From Stomoxys calcitrans (taxonomy: Eukaryota; Arthropoda; Insecta; Diptera; Muscidae), in NCBI RefSeq assembly GCF_963082655.1, contig NC_081553.1, positions 155,969,441 to 156,033,440 on the forward strand: a DNA stretch of 64,000 bases, in the 5' to 3' direction. Of the stretch, positions 11,594 to 22,969 are shown piece after piece. Within the stretch, counting starts at the first letter, position 1. Every line of letters begins with the position of its first letter. The notes under the pieces were generated by a model that saw only the letters and a program-made list of their open reading frames with translations, was not told the DNA's origin and did not search any database. A program made the translations under genes and the position numbers.

Positions 11594-12752
11594 AGGCCTG
11601 GTTATGCTCTCGTAAACATATCGTAAATGTAGGAAAACGTGTCAGCTGCTTTGTTTTGCTTTATAAAAACGTATGCAAACGATTACCGAACGCCTGTCGG
11701 CCGTTAACGAAATGTAGAATTCAGTAAAAATTTTAAGTTTGAAGAAATTTCAAAACCAAAAAATTATGTTTAGAAAACTACTATTCTCCTATTCAATTTA
11801 TTATAATTTATTGTTAATAATAAAGGTAGAAGGGGTAGCGCACCATGAAAAGGTGGCCAGTCTGACCTGTTCTAAAAAGTAAATGTTATGAAAAAAAGTG
11901 AGACATATGTGATAACAATACGGCGCTGTCGTATCCGCTGTCGCTCCCCGACATGCGATGATAATAAGCACCACATCAGTTGAAACTCTGAACTCCAATT
12001 TGTTTGGTCTTCATCGCCATTACGAGAAGCTCATCGCCATTACAAGAACCAGCTGAGAGCTACCGGGCGAGTCCACAGGTTTCGATTTGTGAAAGGTTTT
12101 TTATACGGAGTAGCTACAATTGCAGTCGCGGACAATGTTTCCCGCGGCGATCGGTGACCGAAACGAGCTAGACGACAATCGCTACCTCCATATACAAATG
12201 TAGCTACAACATCAGCAACAACAACTGATTTCGAAAACTGTAAATCCCTTCCCAGAAGTTCTTTTGTGTATATCGTTATGGCACATAGCTCTCCCTGAAA
12301 TGTTGTGTGTGTCGTAGTATAGCCCCAATCCAGTCCCTGTCTCCCGAAACCATCCTCAGTCTACCCACCGCATTCATAGTGTCCAGAAGGGAAACTTTGC
12401 CTTATTCTGTCTCCCCGTGCGCCTCGGGACTGTGACTATCGACCCATCTCCTCGTTGTTGAATACCCTCTCAATATTCGAGATAGCTGCCATCGCGTACA
12501 CCTTCAATTGGAGAGACGTCTCAACTTCTCGCATAACTGCGTGGAGGGCCGCCTTCTCCGATCTGCCTTGAGTTATGCCTGAAGTTCTTCGACGTCTGAC
12601 CCTCTCTCAACTTCAAGTTTTTTTTTTTTGTTAGAAAAATTGTTTTGTTTGAAATGTCAAATGCTACGTTTTGTAATAAAAATAATTGCCTCTTTACATT
12701 TACGATACATTTGTTCTACATTTACAACATTTACGAGAGCATAACCAGGCCT
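11594..12752. mobile_element. DNA transposon-like element with TIRs and TGA duplication
   Basis: The left end AGGCCTGGTTATGCTCTCG and its reverse complement at the right end form inverted repeats of about 24 bp (similarity continues to about 40). The element is flanked by tga at 11591-11593 and 12753-12755. A 3-bp duplication and GGCC-type ends fit PIF/Harbinger-like elements, but no transposase is inside. The interior includes a minus-strand stretch around 12290-12610 resembling LINE ORF1-type sequence, so it may have captured or been hit by a LINE. Confidence 0.6.
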
Positions 12753-12815
12753 TGAGTTTTGTATGTTATTGAGAATTTATTTTTAATTACACACTGCAAA
12801 TAAAAATAATATAAT

Positions 12816-14560
12816 AAAACAAGTAAGAGTGTGCTAAGTTCAGCCGGGCCGAATCTTATATACCCTCCACCATTGATCGCATTTGTCGAGTTCTATGCGC
12901 GGTATCTCTTTTTAGACAAACATAGAATATTGAATAAGAACTGTTATGCTATTGGAACTATATCAAGTTATAGTCCGATTCGGACGGTAAATGAATGCTG
13001 AACATTGTAGAAGTCATTGTGTAATATTTCAGTGCCCTTGTAAGGGCTCAAGAAGCAAAATCGGGAGGTAAGTTTACATGGGAGCTGTATCAAGCTATTG
13101 ACCGATTCGGACACATATTAGACACGTATGTTGAAGGTTATGAGAGAAACCGTTGTACAAAATTTTAACCAAATCGGATAAGAATTGCGCCCTCTATTGG
13201 CTCAAGAAGTCAAGATCCAATATCGGTTTATATAACAACTATACTGATTATGAACCGATTTGCGTCATACTTAGCAGACCTGTTGAAAGTGATAAATCGG
13301 ACGAGAATTGCGCCCTCTAGAGTCTCATGAAGTCAAGACCCAAGATCGGTCTATGTAGCAGCTATATCAAAACATGAACCTATGAAAACCGTACTTAGCG
13401 TAGTTGTTGAAAGTGCTACCAAAACACTACGTGCAAAATTTCAGTTAAATCGGACGAGAATTGCGCCCTCAATTGCGCGGCTCAAGAAATCAAGACCCAA
13501 GATCGGTTTACATGGCAGCTATATTAAAACATGGACCGATTTAAACCATACTTACCGTAGTTGGTGGAAATGATACCAAAACACTACGTGCAAAATTTCA
13601 ATAAAATCTGATACGAATTGCGCCTTCTAGAGGCTCAAGAAGCCAAGTTCTAAGATCGGTTTATGTGGCAGCTTTATCAAAACATGGACCGATTTGGCCC
13701 ATTACAATACCAACCGACCTACACTAATAAAAATATTGCTACCTTTGACTTTTCTTTTTTATTTGCATCTTCGATCATTCAGCTCGTCTCGAAAGGGAAA
13801 CAGACAAAAATTGTAAAATTTAATGATCTCGCCCTAACAGGCAAAAAACTTGAAAAATTAAAATTCGGCAGAGTCCAGCCAGGATTCGAACCTAGGACCA
13901 TGGAACAACGACGAGAGCCAGTGCCGTTGTCTTAGCGTTCGAAGCCATCAATACAACTTCCAACAGATGCACAAAATCATATGCGGTACGGAAGAAAGTG
14001 TAATTTACCACAGACAGAATGTCTGCCATTACACAAAAATAAATGCATTGGAAAAAGTACAGCTAATAAGCAGGGTTGTCGAGCTTGGTTAATGTGGTAA
14101 TTGTATCATAGATGCGTTTTCGCAATTAACACGATTTTAATACAACATACCAACGCACGGCCCTTGAAGCCATCACACCTAATATGGTTGAAAAGTCTTC
14201 TAACCAAAGACGAAACGCGTCCCATAGTGGTTGGTGTGTGTTGCTACCTTTGGCTTTCCTTTTTCATTTGCATATTCGATCATTCAGCTCGTCTCGAAAG
14301 AGAAACAGACAAAAATTGTAAAATTTAATGATCTCGCCCTAACAGGGAAAAAAAACTTGAAAAAAAGTGTTTTGCTTTACTCCTTCGAAAGTTAACGTGC
14401 TTTCGACAGACAGACGGACGGACATGGCTAGATCGACTTAAAATGACATGACAATCAAGAATATATACTTTATGGGGTCTTAGGCGCACATTTCGAGGTG
14501 TTACAAACAGAATGACGAAATTAGTATACCCCCATGGTCCCCCAGCATAGGGGTATAAAA
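12816..14560 (+). repeat. R-family dispersed repeat, complete, interrupted
   Basis: Starts aaaacaagtaagagtgtgct with ggccgaatcttatataccctccaccat, has four to five ~152-bp units (shared core 'gcgccctctagaggctcaagaagtcaagacccaagatcgg'), then gacagacagacggacgg and the end tagtataccccc…ggggtataaaa. Another element is inserted at about 13733-14365. Non-coding. Confidence 0.75.
13733..14365. mobile_element. TRIM-like or SINE-pair insertion with ~125-bp direct repeats
   Basis: 13733-13858 and 14239-14363 are direct repeats (ttgctacctttg…, shared core cagctcgtctcgaaag…gagatcattaaa in complement). Directly after the left repeat lies ggcagagtccagccaggatt cgaacctagg, which reads as the complement of a tRNA T-arm and could be an extended primer-binding site. 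No coding region in the ~380-bp interior. Either a terminal-repeat retrotransposon in miniature or two related SINE-like copies. Confidence 0.45.
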
Positions 14561-14747
14561 TTCATTCATTTTTTGGTGCATTAATCGCAGAAAACGGTGT
14601 TTTCATTGAAACTATTCTTTGCATGAAAAAGGCAAATTAAATTTGTGGTGCTAATGTTTCAGTTTCAGTTTTCAATCGCATTTAAATGGGACATCGCCCA
14701 CAAAAATCATGCATGCCGGAAGCAACAGTGTATGCTAATGTCACTAT

Positions 14748-15995
14748 AGTTATACCCTACACCACTGCTGTGGTACAGGGTATTATAATTGCATTTGTTT
14801 GGAACACCCAGAAGGAAGAGGGATAGACATATTGATAAGTATACCAATCGACTCAGAATCACTTTCTGTTTCGATTTATGTCCGTCCGTCTGTCTATGTT
14901 AATTTGTGGACCAAGTAAAGGTCGCAGTTTTTATCCGATCGTCTTAAAATTTGGTACATGCATGTTTTTCGGCCTAGAGACAAAGCCTATTAAATTTGGA
15001 AAAATCGGTTCAGATTTGGATATAACTCCCATATATATGTTCGTCCGATTTTCTGTAATAATGCAATAAAATGGTCATTTATTAACCGATTTTCTCAAAA
15101 TTTGCCAGAAAGGATTTTCTTATTACTCTCGACATCACTGTTGAATTCCTTAGAAATTGGTTCAGATTTAGGTATAGATCTGATATATATATCGTCCGAT
15201 TTTCACACCAAGATCCACTGCAAGCACATTTATTGACCAATCTTCCCAAAACTTCGTACAACGCTTTCCTGGACGACTTCAATGTTTATAATGTTTGCTC
15301 GAAATAGGTTCAGATTTAGATTTAGCTCCCATATATATGTTCGTCCGATTTGCAGTAATATTGCAATAAAATGGTCTTTTGAAATCTAGCAGCAAGGATT
15401 TTCTCTTGACTCTCGACATTAATATTGAATTTCATGGAAATCGGTTCCGATTTGCATATAGCTCTCATATATAAACATCGCCCGATTTTAACTTCTAGAG
15501 TCACAGCAAGCGCATTTATTGACCAATCTTGCCAAAATTTTGCAAAACGCTTCCCCAACGACTGCCACAGTATCTGAGAAGTTTGCTCGAAATCGGTTCA
15601 GATTTAGGTATAGCTCCCATACATATGTTCGTCCGATTTTGAGAAATATTGCAAGAAAGTTCTCATTTTTTAACCGATTCTCTCGAAATTTTGCAGGAAA
15701 GATTTTCTTATGACTCTAGATATTTTTGGTGAATTTCATAAAAGATTTAGATATAGCTGTCATATATGTATATCCCCAGATTTTCATCCCAAGAGCCACT
15801 GCAAGCGCATTGTTTAAGCAATATTGCCCAAATTTTGCACAACGCTTACCTCGACCACTACCACATTGTCCGAGAAGTATGCTCGAAATCGGTTCAGAAT
15901 TAGATATAGCTCCCATATATATGTTCGTCAGATTTAAGGGTACCTTGCAATAATGTCATTTTTCAACCGTAGTTATTACAGTTTGAACATATTTG
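14748..15995 (-). repeat. P-family dispersed repeat
   Basis: Left end ttataccctacaccactgct is the reverse complement of the P right end at 45720-45741. It contains tccgtccgtctgtctatg and several units of 'agctcccatatatatgttcgtccgatttt…gcaataaaatggtc'. It stops near aacatatttgctcg without the gtaaggaaggg terminus, so the distal end is lost. Confidence 0.65.
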
Positions 15996-16161
15996 CTCGT
16001 TTTAATTTAAACTATTGCATCCGGGGGTGCAATATTTTCTGCTGGGTTGCTTCGGTAAAGGTAGAAAACGTAAACTTAAAAATAGTACAACAGAAACATA
16101 TGTATCTCAAATGGAAATCTGCATCATCTGTATACAAAGATAAAAAAATAATGTGTTCTCT

Positions 16162-16433
16162 TTAGATTGTAGTAATTCGAAAGACACCGCAAACAACACG
16201 AGCTCCAGCATTACCATCGGGATCGGTATGAACAACAACTGGGCGACCCAAAATGATATTGCTATGTTAACATTGGTGAGACCATCACTACTAGATACAA
16301 CATTGCCCAAAGTGCCAGCATGTCGGCTCTCATCGCAAGGTGCATCATGCTCCTTGCTTTTGGAATTGTAATGTGCGCCAGCAGAGGTGCAGCCATTGGT
16401 ATTGTCATCAAATTCGCGAACATGGAAACCATG
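16162..16433 (-). pseudogene. Cu/Zn superoxide dismutase (Sod1) pseudogene fragment
   Basis: Minus-strand translation from 16433 gives [21 protein letters not shown], then [18 protein letters not shown] and [12 protein letters not shown], the metal-site core of Cu/Zn SOD; the two His of HGFH, the His of GAH, EH and RH correspond to copper/zinc ligands. The Asp normally in GDLGN is Thr here. About 20-25 codons are then missing and the frame shifts, after which [11 protein letters not shown] and [16 protein letters not shown] precede a TAA at 16162-16164. N-terminal part absent. Broken and inactive. A processed copy or a decayed duplicate cannot be told apart because the fragment does not cover the known dipteran intron position. 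Confidence 0.85.
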
Positions 16434-16477
16434 GGCAAATTAGTAGATCAGTAGATCCCAGCCCATACTTTCGGATT

Positions 16478-17262
16478 TCTTCATTGCCTCGTACGAACTG
16501 GATAATGTTGATTCGATTGCTTATCTATGCGTTATCTTAGATTACGGTTTTATCTACACTTCGATGCTTGCGTTAATAAATCTAAGTATTTATTAGGTTT
16601 AATTAAACGTTGGTCTAAGGAGCTCAATGACCTTTGCGTCACTAAGTGCTTGTTTGTTCGTCTTGTATTGGAAAATGGGTGCGTCATGAGGAGCCCGTTT
16701 CACAATTGTTACTCTGATAGAATCGAATGAGTTCAGATTCAAATTCTGATTTTCGCTTTGCGTGGCCTGAATTGAAACCTATCGGAATTACATCCGCCTT
16801 ACAGAAGTAGTTTACTGTTGACTGATCTTCCTACACTTGAAAAAATACGTTTTATATCAAAAGCATCATTTATCATCAAATTTCTACGGAGACAAATCGA
16901 ATCTCCATTCCCGACGGGCGAGATAACACTTATAATGTTAGCTCTTGGAGAACTCGCAATTTTGAACCGTTAAGGTTGTCGCTCGCAAGAACCATTGAGG
17001 TACTTATATGCTATATAAAATAGCTTGTGTAAGTGATCCGTTGCACGTCCCAAAGAATTTGATATTGCATATGTAAGATGGTATGCAAAGTAACAGCCTT
17101 GTTTATTTTGTTTATTTGTTTGCTTTTAATTGGAATTCATTATCCAATTTATTGATCACTCTGTAGTTAATTGATAATTTGTTTCACCGTTATAGACTCA
17201 ATATTTACGGCATAACGGTTACCTTGTGTTTATGTTTACCTTACTGTTATGTGTTATCATGG
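16478..17262 (+). mobile_element. Jockey-like LINE C fragment, RT C-terminus and 3' region
   Basis: Plus-strand frames read LDNVDSIAYLCVILDYGF, then LLGLIKRWSKELND, SPFHNCYSDRIESVQ and LIFALRGLN, and later a LARTNYGTYMLYKIA segment. These follow the region after the RT active site in Jockey/CR1-type LINEs (the …LGFIKR…, …YGSPVWSP…, …FLxYALRGL… blocks). Frameshifts and a 5' truncation make it dead. It begins about 45 bp from the Sod1 pseudogene and ends at the next R repeat. Confidence 0.65.
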
Positions 17263-17270
17263 AAATCACT

Positions 17271-17418
17271 TTTTATACCCTCCACCGTAGGATGGGGGGT
17301 ATACTAATTTGGTCATTCTGTTTGTAACTACTCGAAATGTTCGTCTGGGATCCCATAAAGTATATATATTCTTGATCGTCGCGACATTTTATTGTATATC
17401 GATCTAGCCATGTCCGTC

Positions 17419-17450
<32 letters not shown>

Positions 17451-18606
17451 GAAAGCTCGCTAACTTCCGAAGGAGTAAAGCTAGCCGCTTGAAATTTTGC
17501 ACAACTACTTCTTATTAGTGTAGGTCGGTTGGTATTGTAAATGGGCCATATCGGTTCAAGTTTTGATATAGCTGCCATATAAACCGATCTTGGGTCTTGA
17601 CTTCTTGAGCCTCTAGAGTACGTGATTCGTATTCGATTGAAATGAAATTTTGCACGACGTGTTCTGTTATGATATTCAACAAATGTATCAAGTATGGTTT
17701 AAATCGGTCCACAACCTCATATAGCTACCATATAAACCGATCTTGGGTCTTGACTTCTTGAGCCTCTAGAGTGCGCAATTCTTATTCGATTGGAATGAAA
17801 TATTGCACGACGTGTTTTGTTATGATATCCAACAACTGTGCCAGGTATGGTTTAAATCGGTTCATAACCTGATATAGCTGTCATATAAACCGATCTTGAC
17901 TTCTTGAGCCTCTAGAGGGCGCAATTCTTATCCGATTTGAATGAATTTTTGCACGAAATATTCTGTTATGACATCCAACAACTGTGCCTAGTATGGTTCA
18001 AATCGATTCATAACCTGATATAACTCTCATATAAACAGATCTGGGACTTGACTTCTTGAGCTTCTAGAAGGCGCAATTCCTATCCGATTTGGTTGAAAAT
18101 TTGCAAGATGTTTTTTATTGTTACTTTCAACAACTATGTCAAATAAGGATCAAATCGGTTCATAACCTGATATAGCTGCCATATAAACCGATCTGGGATC
18201 CTGACTTCTTGAGCCTCTAGAGGTCGCAATTATTATTCGATTTGCCTGAAATTTTGTACGACGGATTCTCTCATGACCATCAACATACGTGTTTATTATG
18301 GTCTGAATCGGTCTATAGCCCGATACAGCTCCCATATAAATCGATCTCTCTATTTAACTTCTTGAGTCCCCAAAGGGCGCGATTCTTATTCGAATTGGCT
18401 GACATTTTACACAGGTCTCCAACATATAATTTAATTGTGGTTCAAACCGGACCATATCTTGATATCGCTCTAATAGCAGAGCAAATCTTTTCCTTTATCC
18501 TTTTTTGCCTAAGAAGAGATGCCGGGAAGAGAACTCGACAAATGCGATCCATGGTGGAGGGTATATAAGATTCGGCCCGGCCGAACTTAGCATGCTTTTA
18601 CTTGTT
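17271..18606 (-). repeat. R-family dispersed repeat, complete long copy
   Basis: Both ends are intact: tttttataccctccaccgtag on the left, and gattcggcccggccgaactt then agcatgcttttacttgtt on the right. It contains a tgtccgtccgtctgtc tetranucleotide tract near 17410-17450 and about six internal units of ~152 bp. Best example of the family in the window. Confidence 0.8.
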
Positions 18607-18667
18607 TAACATCAAAATGATTAGTCGATTAACCGACTACTTGTTTAATTAAAAAAATGCATATCAT

Positions 18668-19497
18668 ATGAAGCCCTTTCATTTGAAGTCCATATTGTCT
18701 CGATCGGTCCACCCAAGACCCAAGATCGGTTTATATGACAGCTATATAAGGTTATGGACCGATTTGAACCATATTTGCACAGTTGTTGGATATCGTAACA
18801 AAACACGTCGTGCAAAATTTCATTCCAATCGGATAAGAATTGCGCACTATAGAGGCTCAAGAAGTCAAGACCCCAGATCGGTTTATATGGAAGCTCTATC
18901 AGGTTATGAACCGATTTGAACCATACTTGGCACAGTTGTTGGATATAATAACGAAACACTACGTGCAAAACTTCATTCCAATCGGATAAGAATTGCGCCT
19001 TCTAGAGGCTCAAGAAGTCAAGACCCAAGATCGGTTTATATGGCAGCTATATCAGGTTATAAACCGATTTGAACCATACTTGGCACAGTTGTTGGATATC
19101 ATAACAAAACACGTCGTGCAAAATTTCATCCCAATCGGATAAGAATTGCGCACTCTAGAGGCTCAAGAAGTCAAGACCCAAGATCGGTTTATATGGCAGC
19201 TATATCAAAACATGGACCGATATAGCCCATTTACAATTCCAACCGACCTACACTAATAAGAAGTATTTGTGCAAAATTTCAAGCTGCTAGCTTTACTCCT
19301 TCGAAAGTTAGCGTGCTTTCGACAGACAGACGGACGGACGGACGGACAGACGGACGGACATGGCTAGATCGACATAAAATTTCACGACGATCAGGAATAT
19401 ATATACTTTATGGGGTCTCAGACGAATATTTCGAGTAGTTACAATCAGAATGACGAAATTAGTATACCCCCCATCTTATGGTGGAGGGTTTAAAAAT
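18668..19497 (+). repeat. R-family dispersed repeat, 5' truncated
   Basis: Three nearly identical units: the block gaaccatacttggcacagtt recurs at 18766, 18918 and 19071, giving a period of 152-153 bp. Then gacagacagacggacgg and the end ggtggagggtttaaaaa. The head with ggccgggccgaa is missing. Confidence 0.75.
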
Positions 19498-20163
19498 GTT
19501 AAACACATAAAAATTGCCTCATTAGTCCATATTTTTTCGATCATTTGAACCGTACTTGGGAAAATTTTTATTCGATTGAGATGTGAAAATGTTGCTGTAG
19601 TTTAAGGAGGAAGATCAACTTAACCGGATCAATTGCCCCTATTTACAAATCAAATCGACATGCGTATATGGGAAATATTTAAAGGATAAAATCTCAAAAA
19701 AATTAAATTAGACATATAGATCGATTAATCGGTGAATCGACAACCACTTCAGTATTGTTCCATTAAATCACTGAACCTAAATTTTAAAATAAACGATTAA
19801 TCGAATAATATAATAATTCAAAAATACAAATACACCACAATTCCTCCTGGCTTCACCATTCGCGCCATACGACTCCGGATAGCCAATACGTTTAGCTTTT
19901 CGTTGCGCACAATGGCTTGGAACAATTAGTGAACAAAGAGACACAAATCGGGCCAAAACAATACTCTTAACCTTTTCTTGACCACGAACAGTGAAAATTA
20001 TGAAATTAATATTCTTGGTAATTCCAATCTCCACTTTATAGAAAGTCGGAAGGCTAGACTAGGCAAAGAACCTAAAACGATGACATTAGGCAGTGCAGTG
20101 ACAGGAAAAGTAAATGCAGTCTAAAGAATAGGGAGCAGACGATGAGATCATAACTTACTCCCC
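19498..20163. other. Unassigned sequence
   Basis: Mostly A/T-rich. A minus-strand open frame of 85 codons (20034-19777) has ordinary amino-acid composition but matches no family I recognise, so it is not called as a gene. Confidence 0.4.
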
Positions 20164-20165
20164 AG

Positions 20166-20699
20166 ATGCCCAAAGTTTCTGGACTGAACCATATCAGCTA
20201 CCAAATATTCTATACTAACACTGGTACTCGGCCGAGAACCTGCGTTATTTGTCATAATAATTTGAATTATATATTTTCCCCAGAGTTGTCAACGTCGGAT
20301 GCAACAGTGGTGAGACAGGGAGACGGTGGAGCATACCTGGCATCACTTTATCTGCCTTTCGTCTCACCGACACCGCCACCCACGTCGGAGCTGCAACAGC
20401 TGGTGAGGAAAGCAAAACAGTCAGGAAACGAGGTACTAATAGGCTGCGATGCGAACTCTCACCACATTTCGTGGGGTTGTACCAACACTAATAAGCGGGG
20501 CCAAGCCCTGGCAGAGTTCTTGAATACTAACGACCAAATAACACTTAATATTGGTAACTCTGCTACCTTTGTTAATAGGATTAGGGAGGAGGTATTGGAT
20601 GTGACGATATGTTCGGAAAATCTAATTGATGAGGTTCAGGATTGGAGGGTCCCATGGAACACTTTTTCTCTGACCATCGCTACATCAGATTTAGAATAG
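20166..20699 (+). pseudogene. LINE A endonuclease (EEP) domain remnant
   Basis: Apurinic-type endonuclease of a LINE, which nicks target DNA before reverse transcription. Visible: VYLPF-like stretch, IGCDANSHHISWGC (the catalytic CDAN box), NKRGQALAEFL, then NIGNSATFVNR and EEVLDVTICS near the end. The SDHRYI box that closes the domain is in another frame (20662-20682), so a frameshift lies between. N-terminus truncated. Confidence 0.75.
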
Positions 20700-21928
20700 C
20701 ACGGCCAGCGCCGAATCCGATAAGCTTCCGTAATAAGTTGAAAACCAACTGGACAAAATTCGGAAGGCTACTCAGAAGAAGAATTGGGCAAGATAATTTA
20801 GATTGTCCAAGCATAAAAGACATTGATGAAAATGTCAACAAGATTAGGACTGCACTGGTGGGGTCCTTCGAAGATAGTTTTCCTCTTCGGGAAAGGAAAT
20901 CAGCCCAAGAAAATCCCTGGATGACCCGGGAGATTCGCAATATTGGGAGAGAGATCCGCAGACTTTTTAACAGAGCACGTCTTGAAAAAGCGGATGTTTA
21001 TTGGGATGTGTATTACACACGCCTCAAGGAATTCAATAAGATTACCAGAGCGGCAAAACGTGCCTCCTGGAAGCTTTTCTGCGAACAGGTCGATAGCGTT
21101 AATGATGCCGCCAAGATAAAAAAGTTTCTCTCAAAAACCCATGTCCAAACTGAAACTTTAGTGGACGGCATGGGAGTGAGAGCAGAGACAACGGAGTACA
21201 TGTTAAGGCTTTGAATGGAAACCCATTTTCCACAGGATAAGAAGGGACCCACGAAGACACCGCAATCTTGGAATAATGACGTTGATCGAAGGTTTATAAT
21301 AACGGAATTTATGGTGAAGGAATCCTTGAGGAGCTTCAAAACATTGCAGTCACCCGTACCTGATGGAATATTTCCGGCATTACTACAGAAAGAGGCAGAC
21401 TATCTGGCGCCTCGTCTGGCCAAAATTTTCACAGCGTGCCTAGAACTTGCATATACTCCGAAAGCCTGGCAGGAGGCAAGAGTGGTGTTTATTTCCAAGC
21501 CCGACAAGGCAAGTTATGCGACACCAAAGGCCTACAGACCAGAAAGCCTTACGTCCTTTCTACTCAAAACCACGGAACGTATTGTGGACATGATAGAGAG
21601 TATGACATCCAGCGAACTTCTCAAATACAAACGGCATGTCTATGTCAAGGGAAGGTCGGTGAAGACTGCCCTGCACGAGGTTGTGCATAAAATAGAAGAA
21701 TCCTTCGATGCCAAAACGTACACACTGGCGGTATGCATTGACATCGAGGGAGCTTTTAACAATTTGAGGACCGACACACTGATCCAATCCTTAGACCAGT
21801 GCCGGGTCCTAAGAGACTGGATAAACCATATACAAAGGAACAATGGCATAAATATTAGGGAGAAAGTGGCACAGGGCACACCGCAGGAGGGCATTTTATC
21901 GCCACTTATGGGTGACCACCATAAATGA
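20642..21928 (+). pseudogene. LINE A linker and reverse transcriptase, stop-interrupted
   Basis: A single frame carries the endonuclease end (SDHRYIRFRI), a linker rich in charged residues, a TGA at 21212-21214, then the RT: SPVPDGIFPALLQ, a PKAYRPESL block with FLLKTTERI, VYVKGRSVKTAL, VCIDIEGAFNN with the first catalytic Asp, and GTPQEGILSPL. The frame ends right after this box, and the ADD box appears out of frame near 21945-21960. The usual PDGI, RP(I)SL and GxPQGxxLSP landmarks are easily seen. Inactive. Confidence 0.8.
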
Positions 21929-22259
21929 CCAATTACGGTTGCTGACTGAGACGATATTATAATACTTCTAAGGGTAAGGATCCGAACGACCTATGCAGAA
22001 GGGCCGAAAGGTCTTGCATATGACTGGGCTAGACCCAAAGGTCTCAATGTTAACCCAATGTCTAGATATCCGACCCATTGACATACAGATTAGGTGTGAG
22101 GCAGCCACTGCGGCTATGAGACTTAAGGCGATGGGTACCATCGCGGTATAATGGAAGCTACGATAAGAAACCTGGAAGGAAGGGAAGAGGTTTCCGATCG
22201 GATACCTGAGTTGAATTTTGAAGTAAAGTGCGAGGCACTGCCATCGGCACAGTCTAGTA

Positions 22260-22673
22260 TTGCCATCTGGGAGATCATGTTATACGGATGGAACAAAGCT
22301 AGAGGACAAAGTGGACCTGGGGGTCTACATTGAGAACCCAGGGACTGAGATCTGTTTTAGACTGTCTGACCATAGTACGGTCCTGCAGGCGGAGATCCGG
22401 GCGATCACGGAATGCGTGAAGTGGTGTGGTGCTAACGCGAGGACGTTGAGTGTGAACACCCTTACCGACAGTAAAATTGCCATAAGGGCAATAACAACCA
22501 GGACGGTAAGGTCACGAACAGTCTTGCAGTGTAAGAAGGAGATTAACGCCTTCTGTGAGGATGGGAAAATCCGTATCGTTTGGGTGCCGGGCCATAACGG
22601 AGTAAGGGGAAATGAAAGGGCAGAATATTTGACAGTGGAGGCCAGAGGACTGCCCGTCAATAAACTTGGTTAA
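22260..22673 (+). pseudogene. LINE A RNase H domain
   Basis: Residues shown: YTDGTKLED (out of the best frame by one base near 22273-22300), VLQAEIRAITECVKW, LTDSKIAIRAI, and WVPGHNGVRGNERAEYL. These correspond to the D, E, D and H/D catalytic blocks of RNase H, with the last Asp replaced by Glu. The domain degrades the RNA strand of the hybrid during retrotransposition. It ends in a stop after about 137 codons; the 3' UTR follows. Confidence 0.7.
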
Positions 22674-22969
22674 CCCGAAGCCTTTCGGGTCGACGCAGTC
22701 CGAGTTAAGTTTGGAGCAACTCCTTTGTCATTGCCCGGCTTTCGCGTCCAACAGATACCGGTACTTAGATGGAGACACAATATAAGACATGAACCAACTT
22801 AGGGGAGTGGTATTGAAAACAATTAAGGATTTTGTAAGTAGCTCGGAATTCCTAACTTAAAATTTCTTTTGAGAGGTTACTTTATTGTTTTTAGAGCGCA
22901 CAACAATCCGATTCATGGTACAAAGTGGTTAAAAGGAAGAAGTTTTTTTACGAAGATCGTCTGCGTACA

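Larger units (their letters stand above)
20164..22930 (+). mobile_element. LINE A copy, endonuclease to 3' end
   Basis: The longest LINE A copy. Order: endonuclease end, linker, RT, deletion, RNase H, 3' UTR, on the plus strand. The 5' part (ORF1 and endonuclease start) is missing. A frameshift at about 20640-20690, a TGA at 21212-21214, a loss after the SPL of the RT, a shift at the DD box near 21950 and a deletion near 22060 inactivate it. The 3' region (aattaaggattttgtaagta…cctaactta) is shared with 3690-3860. RNase H downstream of RT, and its similarity to other fly LINEs, place it around Jockey/LOA/R1. Confidence 0.8.

Noticed and set aside
18668..19270. CRISPR-like array
   Set aside because: Units of 152 bp are similar throughout without unique spacers, and the genome is eukaryotic.
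19777..20034. 85-codon minus-strand ORF as a host exon
   Set aside because: Composition is plausible, but no family, splice context or start evidence; left unassigned.
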